A DNA stretch of 64,000 bases from Parapedobacter pyrenivorans_A. GTDB lineage: Bacteria > Bacteroidota > Bacteroidia > Sphingobacteriales > Sphingobacteriaceae. Below the pieces are notes generated by a model, which saw nothing but the letters and a program-made list of their open reading frames with translations, was not told the origin of the DNA and made no database searches. The first letter of the stretch is position 1; each line of letters opens with the position of its first letter. This document shows positions 44,008 to 52,779 of the stretch, one piece after another. The position numbers and the translations under genes are program-made. The stretch is from positions 234,791 to 298,790 of the forward strand of contig NZ_JBHEUZ010000003.1 in assembly GCF_041925275.1 (NCBI RefSeq), given 5' to 3'.

Positions 44008-45393
44008 TCAATTTTCAAAATTTATCTCGTTGCCCAGGTAGAAATCGATCACCTTGCTCCGGAACAGCAGTTCATACTTAGCTTGGATATGATCAAATTC
44101 TGCCCGGTTCATGGTGGTCTGCGCGGTAAAGAGCTCTACGGAGTTGGCCAGCCCCACGTCATACCGCTGGCTGATCACTTCAAATGCATCTTTCGCAGAT
44201 GCAAAGGCCGTTTCGGTAGAATGGTAGCGCGTTTTCGATGCCCGCAGGTCAAGAACCGCTTGGGCGATGATCTTATTCAGGTTGTTTTTTGCCAACTGCT
44301 CGTTCGTCAATGCGTACTGGTAGCTGATTTTGGCTTTATTGACACTTGTCCTCGTTTGGAACCTGTTGAAAATAGGTATTCGTAAACTCAACCCGATGTA
44401 GGGACTCTCGTTTTCCTTCAGTTGATCCCCGAAATTCACCCGTTCGTAAACCGGTTCATTGTTCGCATCCATCCCCACGAGCCTGGAAGCCACCGAAGAG
44501 ACGCTGGTGCTATAACCGGCACCGAAGCCCAATGTGGGGTAATATGCTCCCTTAGCGATTGCTATGTTTGTCTTAGCGACCTCGGTGGATAGTTCTGCCG
44601 CCTGGATATCGGGTTGGGCATCCAGTGCCGTTGCGAAAATCTCACCGGCATCATAGACGACCGGGGTATGCTCAACCAATTCGATATCCGGCTTTTCCAA
44701 TAGGATGTCTTCGGTCGGGTCCATCTCCATCAACTGCTTCAGGTTCAGCATCGACAGGTCATACGCGTTCTGGGCCGAAGTGACACTCAACTCGTCGGTA
44801 GCAACTTGGCTTTTGGCCTGCGAGAGGTCCGCCAGCGTGTTGTTACCAACTTCGTAGTTGGCATTTGCCACCTCCAATTGCCGTTGCGATAGTTTCAATT
44901 GCTGTTCGGCCGCGGTGAGTAAATCCTGGTTGGTCAATGCCTCCAAGTACGTGGTTGCCACCGACAAAACGAGGTCGTTTTTCGCCTTTTCCACATTGCT
45001 TTGGTCGGCAGCAAGCTGGCTTTTGTTCGCCGATATCTGATTGATCCGTTGGAAGCCCTGAAAAATCGGTATATCGGTGGAAATACCACCGCTAGCTGTA
45101 TTCACCGAAGGCACCAACTGGGCGGTATATTGATCGAAATACCGCCCGAACCGCATACTTCCGTTCACATCGGCATTCAGCGTGGGGTAAAACTGGCTCT
45201 TTGCTTGTTTTAGGTCTTCTTCAGACATTGCCGCCTGGAAACGGGCCTGCTTTACCTGCAGATTATTATCTAGCGCATGATATATGGCCACTTTGATAGG
45301 CACCAATTTCTGTGCTGCGCTATGCGATGGGGTCAACACCACCAAGCAGCAACTGGCTATGAAATACGCGAGGTATGGGAAACTTTTCTTCAT
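44008..45393 (-). CDS. TolC family outer membrane protein
   Basis: A 461-residue outer-membrane channel. It has a signal peptide (about 1-28, AYFIASCCLVVLTPSHSAAQ), two OEP repeats with long helices (about 110-240 and 330-450) and characteristic turns (PTLNADVNGSMRFG; PTLGFGAGYSTSV). It is more similar in layout to the TolC partners of MacAB or type I systems than to the copy at 3.2 kb. It precedes the MacA-like adaptor and lies near the C39 exporter, which needs an outer-membrane duct; a link between them is plausible but unproven. Confidence 0.93.
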   Translation of the reverse strand: MKKSFPYLAYFIASCCLVVLTPSHSAAQKLVPIKVAIYHALDNNLQVKQARFQAAMSEEDLKQAKSQFYPTLNADVNGSMRFGRYFDQYTAQLVPSVNTASGGISTDIPIFQGFQRINQISANKSQLAADQSNVEKAKNDLVLSVATTYLEALTNQDLLTAAEQQLKLSQRQLEVANANYEVGNNTLADLSQAKSQVATDELSVTSAQNAYDLSMLNLKQLMEMDPTEDILLEKPDIELVEHTPVVYDAGEIFATALDAQPDIQAAELSTEVAKTNIAIAKGAYYPTLGFGAGYSTSVSSVASRLVGMDANNEPVYERVNFGDQLKENESPYIGLSLRIPIFNRFQTRTSVNKAKISYQYALTNEQLAKNNLNKIIAQAVLDLRASKTRYHSTETAFASAKDAFEVISQRYDVGLANSVELFTAQTTMNRAEFDHIQAKYELLFRSKVIDFYLGNEINFEN

Positions 45394-45484
45394 GTAGTTA
45401 TAAGTAGGTTATTGTATTTGCGTCCAAATGTGCGTTTTACTTTTTCAATATGTGCTCTTTATTTGTTTCTTTTGTACGCGTTAT

Positions 45485-46093
45485 ATGTATACCGTCCGTC
45501 CGCCCGTATTCCTTACGTGGTTCTATCCCGCGCTTACCTGGCATCGAAGCCGGGCGGAGAAACGTATTTTTCTCACCTTTGACGATGGCCCGATACCGGA
45601 TGTTACACCCTTCGTCATAAATACCTTAAAAAACTACGGCATCAAGGCCACATTCTTCTGTGTTGGCGAAAATATAAAAAAACATCCTGATTTGTTTGCT
45701 CACCTGGTTGAAAATGGCCACCGCATAGGCAATCATACCTACAACCACCTCAACGGCTGGCAAACGCCAGACGATGTTTACCTGCAGAATACCGACCGGT
45801 GCCAGCAACTCATGCACACCAATTTATTCCGACCACCCTATGGGCGGGGCCGCCGCTCTCAGTACAAGCGGCTGCGGGAAACCTACGATATCATCATGTG
45901 GGATGTGCTGAGTGGCGATTTCGACGTAAAGCTCAGCCCCGATAAGTGCTTGCGCAATGTCATCGACCATACGCGCAACGGCTCCATCGTTGTTTTCCAC
46001 GATAATGTCAAAGCATTACCGCGCATCACCTATGCCCTGCCCCGCGCCATCGAGCACTGGCTAGACCAAGGCTATGAATTCGGGCTATTATAA
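45485..46093 (+). CDS. Polysaccharide deacetylase (NodB homology domain)
   Basis: A metal-dependent deacetylase of N-acetylated sugar polymers or peptidoglycan, carbohydrate esterase family 4. The 202-residue protein has the NodB motifs: TFDDGP (Asp33, Asp34), HTYNH (His84, His88 as metal ligands), RPPYGRG, and the later WDVLSGDFD and IVVFHD motifs. It lacks a clear signal peptide from the chosen ATG at 45485; a longer frame from 45428 would add a hydrophobic segment and may anchor the protein. It converges with the DUF4249 gene, with one base between the stops. Confidence 0.93.
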   Translation: MYTVRPPVFLTWFYPALTWHRSRAEKRIFLTFDDGPIPDVTPFVINTLKNYGIKATFFCVGENIKKHPDLFAHLVENGHRIGNHTYNHLNGWQTPDDVYLQNTDRCQQLMHTNLFRPPYGRGRRSQYKRLRETYDIIMWDVLSGDFDVKLSPDKCLRNVIDHTRNGSIVVFHDNVKALPRITYALPRAIEHWLDQGYEFGLL

Positions 46094-46094
46094 C

Positions 46095-46868
46095 CTACTG
46101 TACCACCGTAGACATTTCAGACTCCGCATACGCGGCGAAGTAACCCAGTGCACCGTCGCCATAGGACGAGGGTGGGTTTGCCGGCGCGGCCGTACCCGGG
46201 TTAATGGACTGCACCGCGTTCCAGAAATCATACGTGGCTCTGTCGATGCATTGCATCCGCACGGTCACCGAATCGCCGGCAACAAGTTCGGTATCGAAAT
46301 CGGCCAGGTCTTCGCTTACATACTTGCCGTCATTAAACTTATCCTGCGATACGTGCAACATCGCCAAAGGCCCGCCGTTCACGCTCCACAGGTACCGGTA
46401 GTGATTCGGCACACCGGGCGGATCGGCGTACCGTAGGCTGATGAACTTCTGTTCTTCGCCAAAAAGCGTCCGCACTGCCGTGCCGATGGAGTCGGCCGTG
46501 ACCAGCCGCGGCATGGTCGAAGTGGCCGTAAATACGGTGCCTTCCACCTGTACCGACAAGTCGTACCGTTCGCTTTCGCGCCCCCTGAAATTGCACACAT
46601 ACACCCCGGGGGCTTGCTCTGCATACCGGAAAACCCGCCCGGTGCGGTCAACCACGGTAACCTCGGCGCCCGATACGGGGTCAAACGGCTGGGCAACATC
46701 AAAAGCCACGCTACGGCTGATGGTAACTTGCTGCTCATACGATCGGTTGCTTATCGCGCCAACGATCACCAGTTGCGGATCTGCATCGTTCAGGTCTATA
46801 TCGATCACATCTTCACATGAAAAGAAGAAGGCCGAGAGGGACAGTATGATTAAATAGGTTCTGCTCAT
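46095..46868 (-). CDS. DUF4249 family lipoprotein
   Basis: A 257-residue predicted lipoprotein: the signal peptide (LIILSLSAFFFSC) places Cys18 at the lipid site, then EDVIDIDLNDADPQLVIVGAISN, a pattern I associate with the DUF4249 family. The rest is beta-rich (ISRSVAFDVAQPFDPVSGAEVTVVDRTGRVFRY). DUF4249 proteins usually follow a TonB receptor gene, as here, and probably sit at the outer membrane as a substrate-binding or lid partner. The gene starts three bases after the receptor gene, so the two are co-transcribed. The substrate is unknown. Confidence 0.85.
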   Translation of the reverse strand: MSRTYLIILSLSAFFFSCEDVIDIDLNDADPQLVIVGAISNRSYEQQVTISRSVAFDVAQPFDPVSGAEVTVVDRTGRVFRYAEQAPGVYVCNFRGRESERYDLSVQVEGTVFTATSTMPRLVTADSIGTAVRTLFGEEQKFISLRYADPPGVPNHYRYLWSVNGGPLAMLHVSQDKFNDGKYVSEDLADFDTELVAGDSVTVRMQCIDRATYDFWNAVQSINPGTAAPANPPSSYGDGALGYFAAYAESEMSTVVQ

Positions 46869-46871
46869 CCG

Positions 46872-49211
46872 TTAAAATTTAAAATTCCATGTGATGGATG
46901 GAATGATACCGAATAACGCAATCCGATACGCCTCCGTAACGTTAGGGTTGGCTTCGCTTTCCCTGAAATCAATAATATATGCATTCTTACGGTTGTACAC
47001 ATTATAGACGCCGAACGTCCAGCTCGACTGGAACCGCTTGGATGTTTTCGACTCCCACGTCGCGCCCAGGTCCAGCCGATGGTAGTCGGGCATCCGGTAG
47101 CCGTTCCGCTCGGTATAGTACCATAAGGTACGTCCGTCTACCGTATACTTTCCGCTCGGAAAGGTCACCGCATTGCCCGTACTGTACACAAAGGTGGCCG
47201 AAAGGTTCCACCGGGGCGACAATTGGTACATGCCTACGGCAGAGACATCGTGGGTACGGTCTTGCCGTGCGGCAAACCAAGCCCCGTCGTTGATGCCGTC
47301 AAACCGGCGTTCACTTTTTGCCAAGGTATAGCTCAGCCACCCGTTCAACCTGCCTGTTTGTTTCTTCAAGTACCATTCCACTCCATAGGCACGCCCGACG
47401 CCATACAACAACTCCGCCTCGATGTGTTCATTAGCCTGCAAATCGGCGGCGTTGCGGTAGTCGATCTGGTGCTGCATGTGCTTGTAGTACGATTCTACGG
47501 AAAACGCGTACCGGTCTCCACCGAAGTTCTGGTAATATCCCAGCGCCGCCTGGTCGGCAACCTGCGGCCTGATGTTGTTGCTGCTCATCACCCAGGTATC
47601 GGTAGGCAAACTCGCCGTTGCGTTGGTCAATTGGTGCAGGTGCTGCACATTACGGTTATACGACAATTTCAGGCTGTTGTTCGCCCGCAGCTCGTAGCTT
47701 AACGAAAAACGGGGTTCCAGGTTAAGGTAATGCTGCACCACATCGCCGCTCCCGTATACGCGGCTATCGACCACATCGCCATCGGCGTCGTATGCATGGA
47801 ACGTGCCGGGTCCGAATAGCATGAAATTCGTCAACCGAAGCCCATAGATCATATTCAACCGCTGTACAGGCTTCCACTCGTGTGAGAGGTAACCGGCCAG
47901 CTCGAGCCCGTTGCGGTTTTCCAATTGCAAACTGTTTACTGCCGTCTCTTCATCGGCATCGATGTTGGCAGGCGAGATACCCTGTTGGAGCACGTTAAAC
48001 CCAAAGCGCCAAGTACTTTTATTCGTGGCGAAAAACTGGAAATCCTGCTTGAGATTGTAGTTCTGTATACGGGACGCAATCACGAAATTAAACTCGTCAC
48101 TTTCGATGTTGACGTTGTAATTGAAATTGCTGTAAACAGCCGTCGTGTTCGAAAACCAGCGGCTATTCCATACGCGGTTCCAGCGCAGCGTGCCCGTGGC
48201 ATTGCCCCAATCGAACCCGAACAAGCCGGAATATCCCATCACATCCCGGCCGAAATAACCTGAAAGATAAAGCGTATTCCGCTCATTGAGCCGGTAATTT
48301 GCCTTCGCGTTTAGGTCGTAGAAATACAAGCGGCTGTTACTCACCGCTTCATCATTAGACAGCTTCAGAAATACGTCGGCATAGGTCCTTCTTCCACTCA
48401 CCACGAATGAACCCCGATCTTTCACGATAGGTCCCTCCACCTTCAGCCGCGAGGCGATCAGGCCCACGCCCCCTTCCGCACCGAATGACTTTTTGTTTCC
48501 ATCCAGCATGGTGATGTCGAGCACCGATGATAGGCGTCCCCCATATTGGGCAGGCATGCCGCCCTTATAGAGCTTCACGTCTTTGATCGCGTCCGAATTG
48601 AACGTGGAGAAAAAGCCGAAAAGATGCGATGCATTATAAACCATTGCTTCATCCAGCAAAATCAGGTTCTGATCACCGGCACCACCCCGTACGAAGAAAT
48701 TGCTACTGCCCTCGCCGCCCGACAGCACACCGGGGAGCAGTTGGATGGTCTTCAGAACGTCCTTCTCCCCCATCAGCACGGGCACGTGCTTTATCTCATT
48801 TACATCTACCCGGGTGAGCCCCATCTGAGGGCTCCGCACCTGATCGTCCGCGGCAGATTGGCTAATCACCACTTCCTGCAGTAGCTCGCCGCTGCGCAAG
48901 TCGATATCCACCACCGTATCTGCCGTCAGTTCGATGGCCAGTTCCTGCGGTTGGTAGCCTACGTGCGACACCGTCAACAAGTGGCTACCTTCGGGCAGCG
49001 TGAGCGAGTAGAACCCATAATTATTGGCACGTGCGCCCACCGATACATCCGTACCAAGCCGGATACCGGCACCGATAAGCGTCTCGCCCGACTGCGCATC
49101 GCGTATGTGGCCGCTGATCGTGTGTTTGGTTTGCGAAAAAACGGAAACCACCGATCCGATGAGTACCATATAGACCGTAGAAAAGTATCTGCAAAACAGC
49201 TTATGAGACAT
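46872..49211 (-). CDS. TonB-dependent receptor paired with DUF4249 lipoprotein
   Basis: An outer-membrane transporter of 779 residues. A signal peptide (about 1-26) is followed by a carboxypeptidase-regulatory-like domain (ISGHIRDAQSGETLIGAGIRL...NYGFYSLTLPEGSHLLTVSHVGYQPQ, 31-105). The plug (VLMGEKDVLKTIQLLPGVLSGGEGSSNFFVRGGAGDQNLILLDEAMVYNASHLFGFFSTFNSDAIKDVKLYKGGMPAQYGGRLSSVLDI) comes next, then a barrel ending in Phe (ITWNFKF). The plug signature EGSSNFFVRGGAGDQNLILLDEA fits the DUF4249-associated receptor group. There is no SusD-like gene, so it is not a typical polysaccharide utilisation locus. Confidence 0.93.
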   Translation of the reverse strand: MSHKLFCRYFSTVYMVLIGSVVSVFSQTKHTISGHIRDAQSGETLIGAGIRLGTDVSVGARANNYGFYSLTLPEGSHLLTVSHVGYQPQELAIELTADTVVDIDLRSGELLQEVVISQSAADDQVRSPQMGLTRVDVNEIKHVPVLMGEKDVLKTIQLLPGVLSGGEGSSNFFVRGGAGDQNLILLDEAMVYNASHLFGFFSTFNSDAIKDVKLYKGGMPAQYGGRLSSVLDITMLDGNKKSFGAEGGVGLIASRLKVEGPIVKDRGSFVVSGRRTYADVFLKLSNDEAVSNSRLYFYDLNAKANYRLNERNTLYLSGYFGRDVMGYSGLFGFDWGNATGTLRWNRVWNSRWFSNTTAVYSNFNYNVNIESDEFNFVIASRIQNYNLKQDFQFFATNKSTWRFGFNVLQQGISPANIDADEETAVNSLQLENRNGLELAGYLSHEWKPVQRLNMIYGLRLTNFMLFGPGTFHAYDADGDVVDSRVYGSGDVVQHYLNLEPRFSLSYELRANNSLKLSYNRNVQHLHQLTNATASLPTDTWVMSSNNIRPQVADQAALGYYQNFGGDRYAFSVESYYKHMQHQIDYRNAADLQANEHIEAELLYGVGRAYGVEWYLKKQTGRLNGWLSYTLAKSERRFDGINDGAWFAARQDRTHDVSAVGMYQLSPRWNLSATFVYSTGNAVTFPSGKYTVDGRTLWYYTERNGYRMPDYHRLDLGATWESKTSKRFQSSWTFGVYNVYNRKNAYIIDFRESEANPNVTEAYRIALFGIIPSITWNFKF

Positions 49212-49240
49212 GTCGTTCTTTCAAATTAGCGTCGGGTACG

Positions 49241-50179
49241 TCAATCAATTTCCATTACCTGCCGCTGTTTCTTCGACTTGAATTTCTTCGGAACGGAAGC
49301 AATGATTTCCTTTTCGAGCGCATCGATAGCCACCTTCTTCAGGAAATTCCGCGTGGTTACCAAACTGATTTCCCGTACCGGCTCAGGTGCTTTGAAATAC
49401 CGTACGCGGGCCAAGTGGTCCTCGTCGAAATCAGCCACGCTCAGCTCGGGCAAGATGGTGGCACCCGAGTTGCTATCCACCATCCGTTTCAGCGTTTCCA
49501 CGCTACCTGTATTGTATTCAAAAGTGCCGTGTGGGTCCATGCTCCGTTTCCGCTGGCAGATGTTGAGCACCTGCCCGCGCATGCAATGCCCTTCGGTAAG
49601 CAGCCACAGCTTATCGCTCAATACATCCTCTGCGGTCACTTCGCGCTTATCCACCAGTGTACTTTTTGCCGAAAGGTAGGCAACAAAGGGTTCGTAAAAA
49701 AGGGGGCGCTCTGCCAGTGATTGGTCATACACCGGGGTAGACAGTACGCCGCAGTCCAGCAGCCCCAGCTTCAGTTGTTCAACAATCTTATCGGTGGTAT
49801 ACTCCCATATCTGCAACTGCAGCTTCGGGAATTTCTGCATGAAACTGCCCAGTACGCGCGGTAGCAGGTACGGTGCAATGGTGGGGATTACCCCGATACG
49901 CAGTTCACCTTCCAATTCTCCTTTTTTAAGTTGTACCAGCTCGCTGATCTTGCGGCTTTCGGTAAGCACGATACGGGCCTGCTTCACGATTTCCACCCCC
50001 AACTCGGTAGGTACGATGGGTTGCCGACTCCTGTTAAAAATACGGGCACCGATTGATTCTTCCAGCTTCTGTATCTGCATACTCAGTGTGGGTTGGGTTA
50101 CACAGCATTTTTCTGCCGCTGCCACAAAACTCCGGTACGTATCTACGGCCACAATATATTCCAGTTGTACGAGTGTCAT
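49241..50179 (-). CDS. oxyR: OxyR family hydrogen peroxide-sensing LysR regulator
   Basis: A LysR-type activator of peroxide defence, 312 residues from the ATG at 50179. The N-terminal winged HTH (QLEYIVAVDTYRSFVAAAEKCCVTQPTLSMQIQKLE) is typical. The sensor domain has Cys199 and Cys208 (EGHCMRGQVLNICQ), exactly the residue numbers and spacing of the redox pair in E. coli OxyR, so redox sensing is highly likely. The promoter at 50198-50230 starts transcription just before this ATG and rules out the longer frame from 50200. It diverges from a DinB-like gene. Confidence 0.94.
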   Translation of the reverse strand: MTLVQLEYIVAVDTYRSFVAAAEKCCVTQPTLSMQIQKLEESIGARIFNRSRQPIVPTELGVEIVKQARIVLTESRKISELVQLKKGELEGELRIGVIPTIAPYLLPRVLGSFMQKFPKLQLQIWEYTTDKIVEQLKLGLLDCGVLSTPVYDQSLAERPLFYEPFVAYLSAKSTLVDKREVTAEDVLSDKLWLLTEGHCMRGQVLNICQRKRSMDPHGTFEYNTGSVETLKRMVDSNSGATILPELSVADFDEDHLARVRYFKAPEPVREISLVTTRNFLKKVAIDALEKEIIASVPKKFKSKKQRQVMEID

Positions 50180-50197
50180 CTTTTTGCTAAATTGAAG

Positions 50198-50230
50198 CAA
50201 AGGTAAGAAAAGTCGTACTTACCCCCTCAA
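50198..50230 (-). promoter_or_regulatory. Promoter of oxyR
   Basis: On the minus strand, TTG (complement of 50228-50230), a 22-nt spacer and TACCTTTG (complement of 50198-50205) match TTG-N17-23-TAnnTTTG. Transcription would start near 50192, so the 50179 ATG has a short leader. Confidence 0.7.
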
Positions 50231-50357
50231 TTTGTCATTAATACCCCTAGCGTTCTCTCATCTTATTCGATAACTTTATCCAGGAAACCCCACTGGTGGG
50301 TAAACGGCAAAGAAACTAGCGGAAGAAAGTATCGATTAACTTTTTAAATACAGAAAC

Positions 50358-50882
50358 ATGGACAACCCCATAGCACAGACGCTGGCAATCGTCATCCCTG
50401 CTTACCGCATGCATAGCCAACTCTTCAACAATATGCTTGCTGATCTCCGCGAAAGCGATGCGCAGAAACGGATTGAAGACAGAACCAACCACTTTACATG
50501 GATGGTGGGCAATCTGGTCAATTGTAGATACTGGTTGGCCGAAGTATTAAACATACCCGAGAAGGACCCCAATGAGGTGCTTTTCAAGGATGCGAAAGCA
50601 CTGGATTCGACATTGACGTACCCTTCGCTTGCTGGACTAAAAGAGCAATGGCACAAGATTTCTCCGTTACTGTACCGAAAGCTCCTAACGATTGATGAAC
50701 CCGAACTTAACCAAGCACATCCGTTCGGAATGGACACGCCCTATGTAGAGGAAAACAAACGCAATATGGTGGGCATGGGCCTTGACCGGGAAAGCTACCT
50801 TTTCGGACAATTGGGCCTCATGCGGAAGGTGTTGGGTTATGAAGGCGTGCGATACGATTTGGACGACCGATTGGCTTATTAG
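50358..50882 (+). CDS. DinB-fold protein with incomplete metal site
   Basis: A 174-residue predicted four-helix-bundle protein of the DinB/YfiT type, a family of thiol- or nucleophile-dependent metalloenzymes. The first His ligand is present (His45 in RTNHFTWMVGNL). The second motif, normally H-x-x-Y-H-x-G-Q, reads R144-E-S-Y-L148-F-G-Q, so both of its His residues are replaced (Arg144, Leu148) while Tyr and Gly-Gln remain. The protein probably cannot bind a divalent metal in the standard way. It is divergent from oxyR across 178 bp, suggesting oxidative control. A -7-like TAACTTTT lies about 20 bases upstream of the start codon. Confidence 0.75.
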   Translation: MDNPIAQTLAIVIPAYRMHSQLFNNMLADLRESDAQKRIEDRTNHFTWMVGNLVNCRYWLAEVLNIPEKDPNEVLFKDAKALDSTLTYPSLAGLKEQWHKISPLLYRKLLTIDEPELNQAHPFGMDTPYVEENKRNMVGMGLDRESYLFGQLGLMRKVLGYEGVRYDLDDRLAY

Positions 50883-50910
50883 ATTAGACCAACCGTTTCC
50901 AGCGAAACGC

Positions 50911-50940
50911 AAAAAAGCCGCCCAATTTGAGCGGCCTTTC
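50911..50940 (-). terminator. Intrinsic terminator of tRNA-Leu(UAA)
   Basis: On the minus strand, GCCGC / GCGGC arms enclose an AT-rich loop and are followed by six T residues. Weaker termination in the plus direction after the DinB-like gene is also possible. Confidence 0.8.
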
Positions 50941-50941
50941 G

Positions 50942-51026
50942 TACCTGGAGCGGGAATCGAACCCGCACTCCTTTAACGGGAACAGGATTTTAAGTCCTGC
51001 GTGTCTACCAGTTCCACCATCCAGGC
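50942..51026 (-). tRNA. tRNA-Leu (anticodon UAA)
   Basis: On the minus strand, acceptor GCCTGGA pairs with TCCAGGT (G-T first pair). The anticodon arm CAGGA-CTTAAAA-TCCTG shows TAA in the loop. A class II variable arm and T arm GCGGG-TTCGATT-CCCGC are present. The discriminator is A. Confidence 0.95.
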
Positions 51027-51048
51027 AACATGGCTGTGTAAGAGACCG

Positions 51049-51079
51049 CAAACTTAGATAAATTCACATTTATATGCAA
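51049..51079 (-). promoter_or_regulatory. Promoter of tRNA-Leu(UAA)
   Basis: On the minus strand, TTG (complement of 51077-51079), a 20-nt spacer and TAAGTTTG (complement of 51049-51056) match the consensus perfectly. The 18 bases at 51048-51065 are identical to those at 22901-22918 before the MATE gene. Confidence 0.75.
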
Positions 51080-51123
51080 TATAATTATGCTGAATTTGCG
51101 GCCGCCCCCAACTGCACCAGCAT

Positions 51124-52026
51124 CTAGCTCAATTCGGCACCCACGCGTTCCAGCAACCGCTTGGTGGCTTTGATTCCTTCTTCCTCGCTTAGCTCACTTC
51201 CCTCGTACTCGATGCCGATATGCCCGCGATAACCGGCGTCCTTGACAATCTGGAGCATTTTCCGGTAATCGATATGGGCCTCATCGCCTTTCTCATCAAA
51301 AACATTCGCTTTCGCGCTTACACCTTTGGCAAACGGCATCAGGTCTTTCACGCCCTGGTAACGGTCATATTCGTAGAAGTTCCCGAAATCGGGTAAACTG
51401 CCGCAGTTGGTTTTGCCCACACCCTGCAATACGGCACTTAGCCAATCGCCATGCGACGATATGCCCCCATGGTTTTCCACGATTACGCTGATGCTATGCT
51501 GTGCGGCAAACTCGCTCAACCGGCCCAGGCCGTCGATAGCCGCAGCTTTCACCTCTTCGGGCGTGCCTTTCCCGGCAGCATTTACGCGGATGGCATGGCA
51601 TCCCAAAAACTTCGCCGCTTCCACCCATTTGTAATGGTTTTCCACTGCTTGGGTACGCTCCTTATCGTCGGTCGACCCCAGTGGTCCTTCGCCATCGATC
51701 ATGATGAGCACATTCGTTACGCCGTAATCCTTGGCACGTTGATTCAAATCGGCCAAATAAGTGGTATCCTTGGCTTTATCTTTGAAAAACTGGTTTACAT
51801 ATTCAACCGCATGGATACCGAACGTTTCCGCGGCGGTCTTCGGAAAATCGAGGTTATCCAGTTTCCCACCAAACAACGTTTTGTGCAACGACCACTCCGC
51901 CAGGGAAATATCGAAGAATAGTTGCTTGCCCGTTGGATTGGCCAACTGCCTGCCCAGCGCAGGCAGTACGGATAGGCCCAAAGCACCCACCCCAAGATGT
52001 TTCAAAAATGATCTTCTATCTGTCAT
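51124..52026 (-). CDS. Tat-exported TIM-barrel protein (sugar isomerase/epimerase type)
   Basis: A 300-residue protein of the xylose isomerase-like TIM-barrel family (AP_endonuc_2). It has a twin-arginine signal: MTDRRSFLKHLGVGALGLSVLPALG shows the RR-x-F-L-K pattern, so it is probably exported folded by the Tat pathway. Barrel residues include LAEWSLHKTLF, HAVEYVNQFF, VLIMIDGEG, HAIRVNAAG, ENHGGISSHGDWL and IGIEYEGSE; the Glu and His residues in ENHGG and IEYEG are candidate metal ligands. Substrate unknown. The ATG at 52026 is preferred because it begins the Tat motif. It follows lutA by 24 bases and is probably in an operon with the MFS transporter. Confidence 0.88.
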   Translation of the reverse strand: MTDRRSFLKHLGVGALGLSVLPALGRQLANPTGKQLFFDISLAEWSLHKTLFGGKLDNLDFPKTAAETFGIHAVEYVNQFFKDKAKDTTYLADLNQRAKDYGVTNVLIMIDGEGPLGSTDDKERTQAVENHYKWVEAAKFLGCHAIRVNAAGKGTPEEVKAAAIDGLGRLSEFAAQHSISVIVENHGGISSHGDWLSAVLQGVGKTNCGSLPDFGNFYEYDRYQGVKDLMPFAKGVSAKANVFDEKGDEAHIDYRKMLQIVKDAGYRGHIGIEYEGSELSEEEGIKATKRLLERVGAELS

Positions 52027-52050
52027 ATCGTTAAAGTTAGTATACACACG

Positions 52051-52779
52051 TCAAATATTTGCCCATCCGCTGGCAAGCACATCTACCAGGTGCATGGTCT
52101 TTACGGACAAGTTATGCTTATCAATATACGCCTGCAGATGCAACAAGCATGAGGAGTCTGTGGAAATGATGAAATCCGCCTCCATCTCCAGTGCATGATG
52201 CACCTTCTGCTCGGCCATGGCACTCGATATCGCATCGAATTTAACGGCAAACGTACCACCAAACCCGCAGCAGGTATCGGTATGCCGCATCTCCACCAGT
52301 TCCAACCCACCAACATTGCCCAGCAACTGCCGCGGTTCGTCCTTGATGCGGCATTCACGCAATCCCGAGCAGGAGTCGTGATAAACCGCCCGCCCTTCCA
52401 ATTCAGCTCCAAAGTAGTCCTTTTTCAATACATTCACAAGAAAATCGGAGAGCTCGTGGATATTCCCTTGGATAGCACGGCAACGGTTGTGTACCATGGT
52501 GTTCGTAAACAGGTCATTATACGCATTTTTCACCATGCCCGTGCACGATGCCGAGGGCGAAACGATAACGCGGTCATCCGAAAAATCATGCAGGAACTTC
52601 GTACCGATCTCTTTGGCCTCATCCCAAAAACCGGCATTGTAAGCGGGCTGCCCACAGCAGGTTTGTTGCGGATTGTATGCGACCGTGCACCCGGCTTTTT
52701 CCAATACCTTTACGGTATGGAAGGCCGTTTCGGGAAATAGCTGATCGATGAAACAGGGAATGAACAATTCAACGTTCAT
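52051..52779 (-). CDS. lutA: LutA-like (Fe-S)-binding oxidoreductase subunit
   Basis: A 242-residue cytoplasmic protein with two CCG domains: CCGQ at residues 41-44 and CCGFGG at 170-175, plus Cys9, Cys79 and Cys137, which help bind iron-sulfur clusters in this family. It resembles LutA/LldE, the first subunit of the three-part L-lactate dehydrogenase LutABC, or the CCG subunit of glycolate oxidase. LutB and LutC are not adjacent in the window. It overlaps the upstream MFS gene by 4 bp (ATGA), so the two are translationally coupled. Confidence 0.85.
   Translation of the reverse strand: MNVELFIPCFIDQLFPETAFHTVKVLEKAGCTVAYNPQQTCCGQPAYNAGFWDEAKEIGTKFLHDFSDDRVIVSPSASCTGMVKNAYNDLFTNTMVHNRCRAIQGNIHELSDFLVNVLKKDYFGAELEGRAVYHDSCSGLRECRIKDEPRQLLGNVGGLELVEMRHTDTCCGFGGTFAVKFDAISSAMAEQKVHHALEMEADFIISTDSSCLLHLQAYIDKHNLSVKTMHLVDVLASGWANI

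Noticed and set aside
46872..49211. Polysaccharide utilisation locus (SusC/SusD pair)
   Set aside because: The partner is a DUF4249 lipoprotein, not SusD, and no glycoside hydrolases are nearby.
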